DNA of 8,046 nucleotides from Sneathiella sp. (GTDB lineage Bacteria; Pseudomonadota; Alphaproteobacteria; Sneathiellales; Sneathiellaceae), in contig JAESPT010000173.1 of assembly GCA_016765515.1 (NCBI GenBank), positions 1 to 8,046 on the forward strand, in the 5' to 3' direction. A model generated the notes under the pieces. That model had not been told where the DNA came from, searched no databases, and was given only the letters and a program-made list of their open reading frames with translations. A program made the position numbers and the translations under genes. The stretch's first letter is position 1. Each line of letters opens with the position of its first letter. This document shows positions 7,236 through 8,046 of this stretch, in pieces.

Positions 7236-8046
7236 TTAATCGTTATTGTCGGTCCCTAAAGTTTGGTTGTCTGTATTCTTGTCGCTGTATTGCGGGCCTG
7301 GAAAACGGATGGTGGCCTCAAGTCCGCCAAGGGAGGAGGCCGATAGCTGGATAGATCCATCATATAGATCCAGAATATCGGCGACGATAGACAGACCAAA
7401 GCCAGTGCCCGGAGGGGCTTCGTCCAGTCTCTTCCCCCAGTTGAGAGCGGTTTTCATCTGGGCGGGCGGAATGCCGGGGCCGTCATCGGCGACGATAATC
7501 TTCAGACTGCCGTTCTCTATCTTCGCCGTAATCAGGATTTCTGAATCAGCATATTTATGGGCATTTGACACCAGATTACTGATAACAGCTTCCAGGTCAT
7601 GCTGAGGAATCACATAGGTAAGACCATCATCCACCTCACATCTAATGGACAAAGGAGTTCGCCGATACAGGATGGCAAAGCCGTCAGCGGTGTCCCGCAG
7701 CGAGGCCGCCACATCTGTTTTTTTGCGGCTCTCTCCTTCAGGCCCGATTGCTCTGGCTAAACTTGCATATCGATCGACAAGTCCGGTCATGCGGGCAACC
7801 TGACGGTTCAAGAGGTCCAGATCCATATCTCCCTTCAAACCATTTTTCAGAATTGCCAGGGGATGATTGATATCATGCGTGATTTTACTGACATATTTTC
7901 GAGTGCGCTCGATTAACTTCTGATTGCGGCGCAGGAGGTCATTCATCAAATTAATGACAGACTGGATTTCAGTGGGAAACCGCCCTTCAATTCCCTCAGA
8001 ATCTCCGTCCTCATGGAGGGCGAGCGCATTTTTGACTCCGGCGAGC
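7236..8046 (-). CDS. Sensor histidine kinase, PhoQ-like, 5' end cut by the window edge
   Basis: This is the C-terminal 269 residues or so of a two-component sensor kinase; the frame is open to base 8046, so the N-terminal sensor and membrane spans are outside. From the edge inwards it shows the end of a HAMP-like linker with GRFPTEIQ and a LMNDLLRRNQ helix, the arrangement typical of PhoQ-type kinases just before the dimerisation domain. The H-box is THDINHPLAIL, with the phospho-accepting histidine encoded at 7875-7877. The ATPase domain has an N-box NLVSNAHKYAD, a G1 box VADDGPGIPP, and a G2 box GTGFGLSIV, so it looks active. The H-box is slightly unusual in having His where Thr or Asn normally precedes the proline. 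The tail (about 20 residues) is polar and Asp/Asn-rich. The stop TAA directly abuts the stop of the convergent chemoreceptor gene. The response regulator is probably beyond the window, upstream of the kinase. Confidence 0.92.
   Translation of the reverse strand, partial: LAGVKNALALHEDGDSEGIEGRFPTEIQSVINLMNDLLRRNQKLIERTRKYVSKITHDINHPLAILKNGLKGDMDLDLLNRQVARMTGLVDRYASLARAIGPEGESRKKTDVAASLRDTADGFAILYRRTPLSIRCEVDDGLTYVIPQHDLEAVISNLVSNAHKYADSEILITAKIENGSLKIIVADDGPGIPPAQMKTALNWGKRLDEAPPGTGFGLSIVADILDLYDGSIQLSASSLGGLEATIRFPGPQYSDKNTDNQTLGTDNND

Overview
The window reads as a piece of a free-living, probably marine alphaproteobacterial chromosome of moderate GC content. This is inferred from gene content and protein style: a TRAP transporter with a Tat-exported receptor, an alphaproteobacterial-type chemoreceptor without a C-terminal CheR-binding pentapeptide, and a PhoQ-like histidine kinase. 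No insertion sequence, phage gene, tRNA, rRNA or CRISPR array was seen. Genus cannot be set from the sequence alone.

Left part (1-2611, plus strand): the 3' end of a TRAP transporter large permease (dctM type) is followed by the gene for its periplasmic receptor (dctP type), then a good stem-loop terminator. Next comes a separate gene for a D-erythronate dehydrogenase-like short-chain dehydrogenase (denD). Together they suggest uptake of a small, possibly hydroxylated compound and oxidation of a four-carbon sugar acid, but the other enzymes of such a pathway are not in view. The receptor appears to lack the arginine that most TRAP receptors use to hold a carboxylate.

Middle part (2644-4448, minus strand): a saccharopine-dehydrogenase-like NAD(P)-binding protein, convergent with denD, and upstream of it a LysE/RhtB-type amino-acid exporter. 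Each has its own ribosome binding site. A gap of about 137 bases and a weak terminator-like hairpin lie between them, so they may be separate units.

Right part (4449-8046): a 319-base AT-rich divergent intergenic region separates the exporter from a large methyl-accepting chemotaxis protein on the plus strand. The chemoreceptor is interrupted by what looks like a single missing C near 5511-5513. Both halves are otherwise well conserved and join seamlessly once one base is restored, so it is either a very recent mutation or a sequence error. Its stop codon directly abuts the stop codon of a convergent sensor histidine kinase gene that runs off the right edge of the window.

The main points for a second look are the chemoreceptor frameshift, the missing receptor arginine, and the pairing of TRAP genes with denD. 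I did not find a clearly new biological system here; most of the window is ordinary chromosome.
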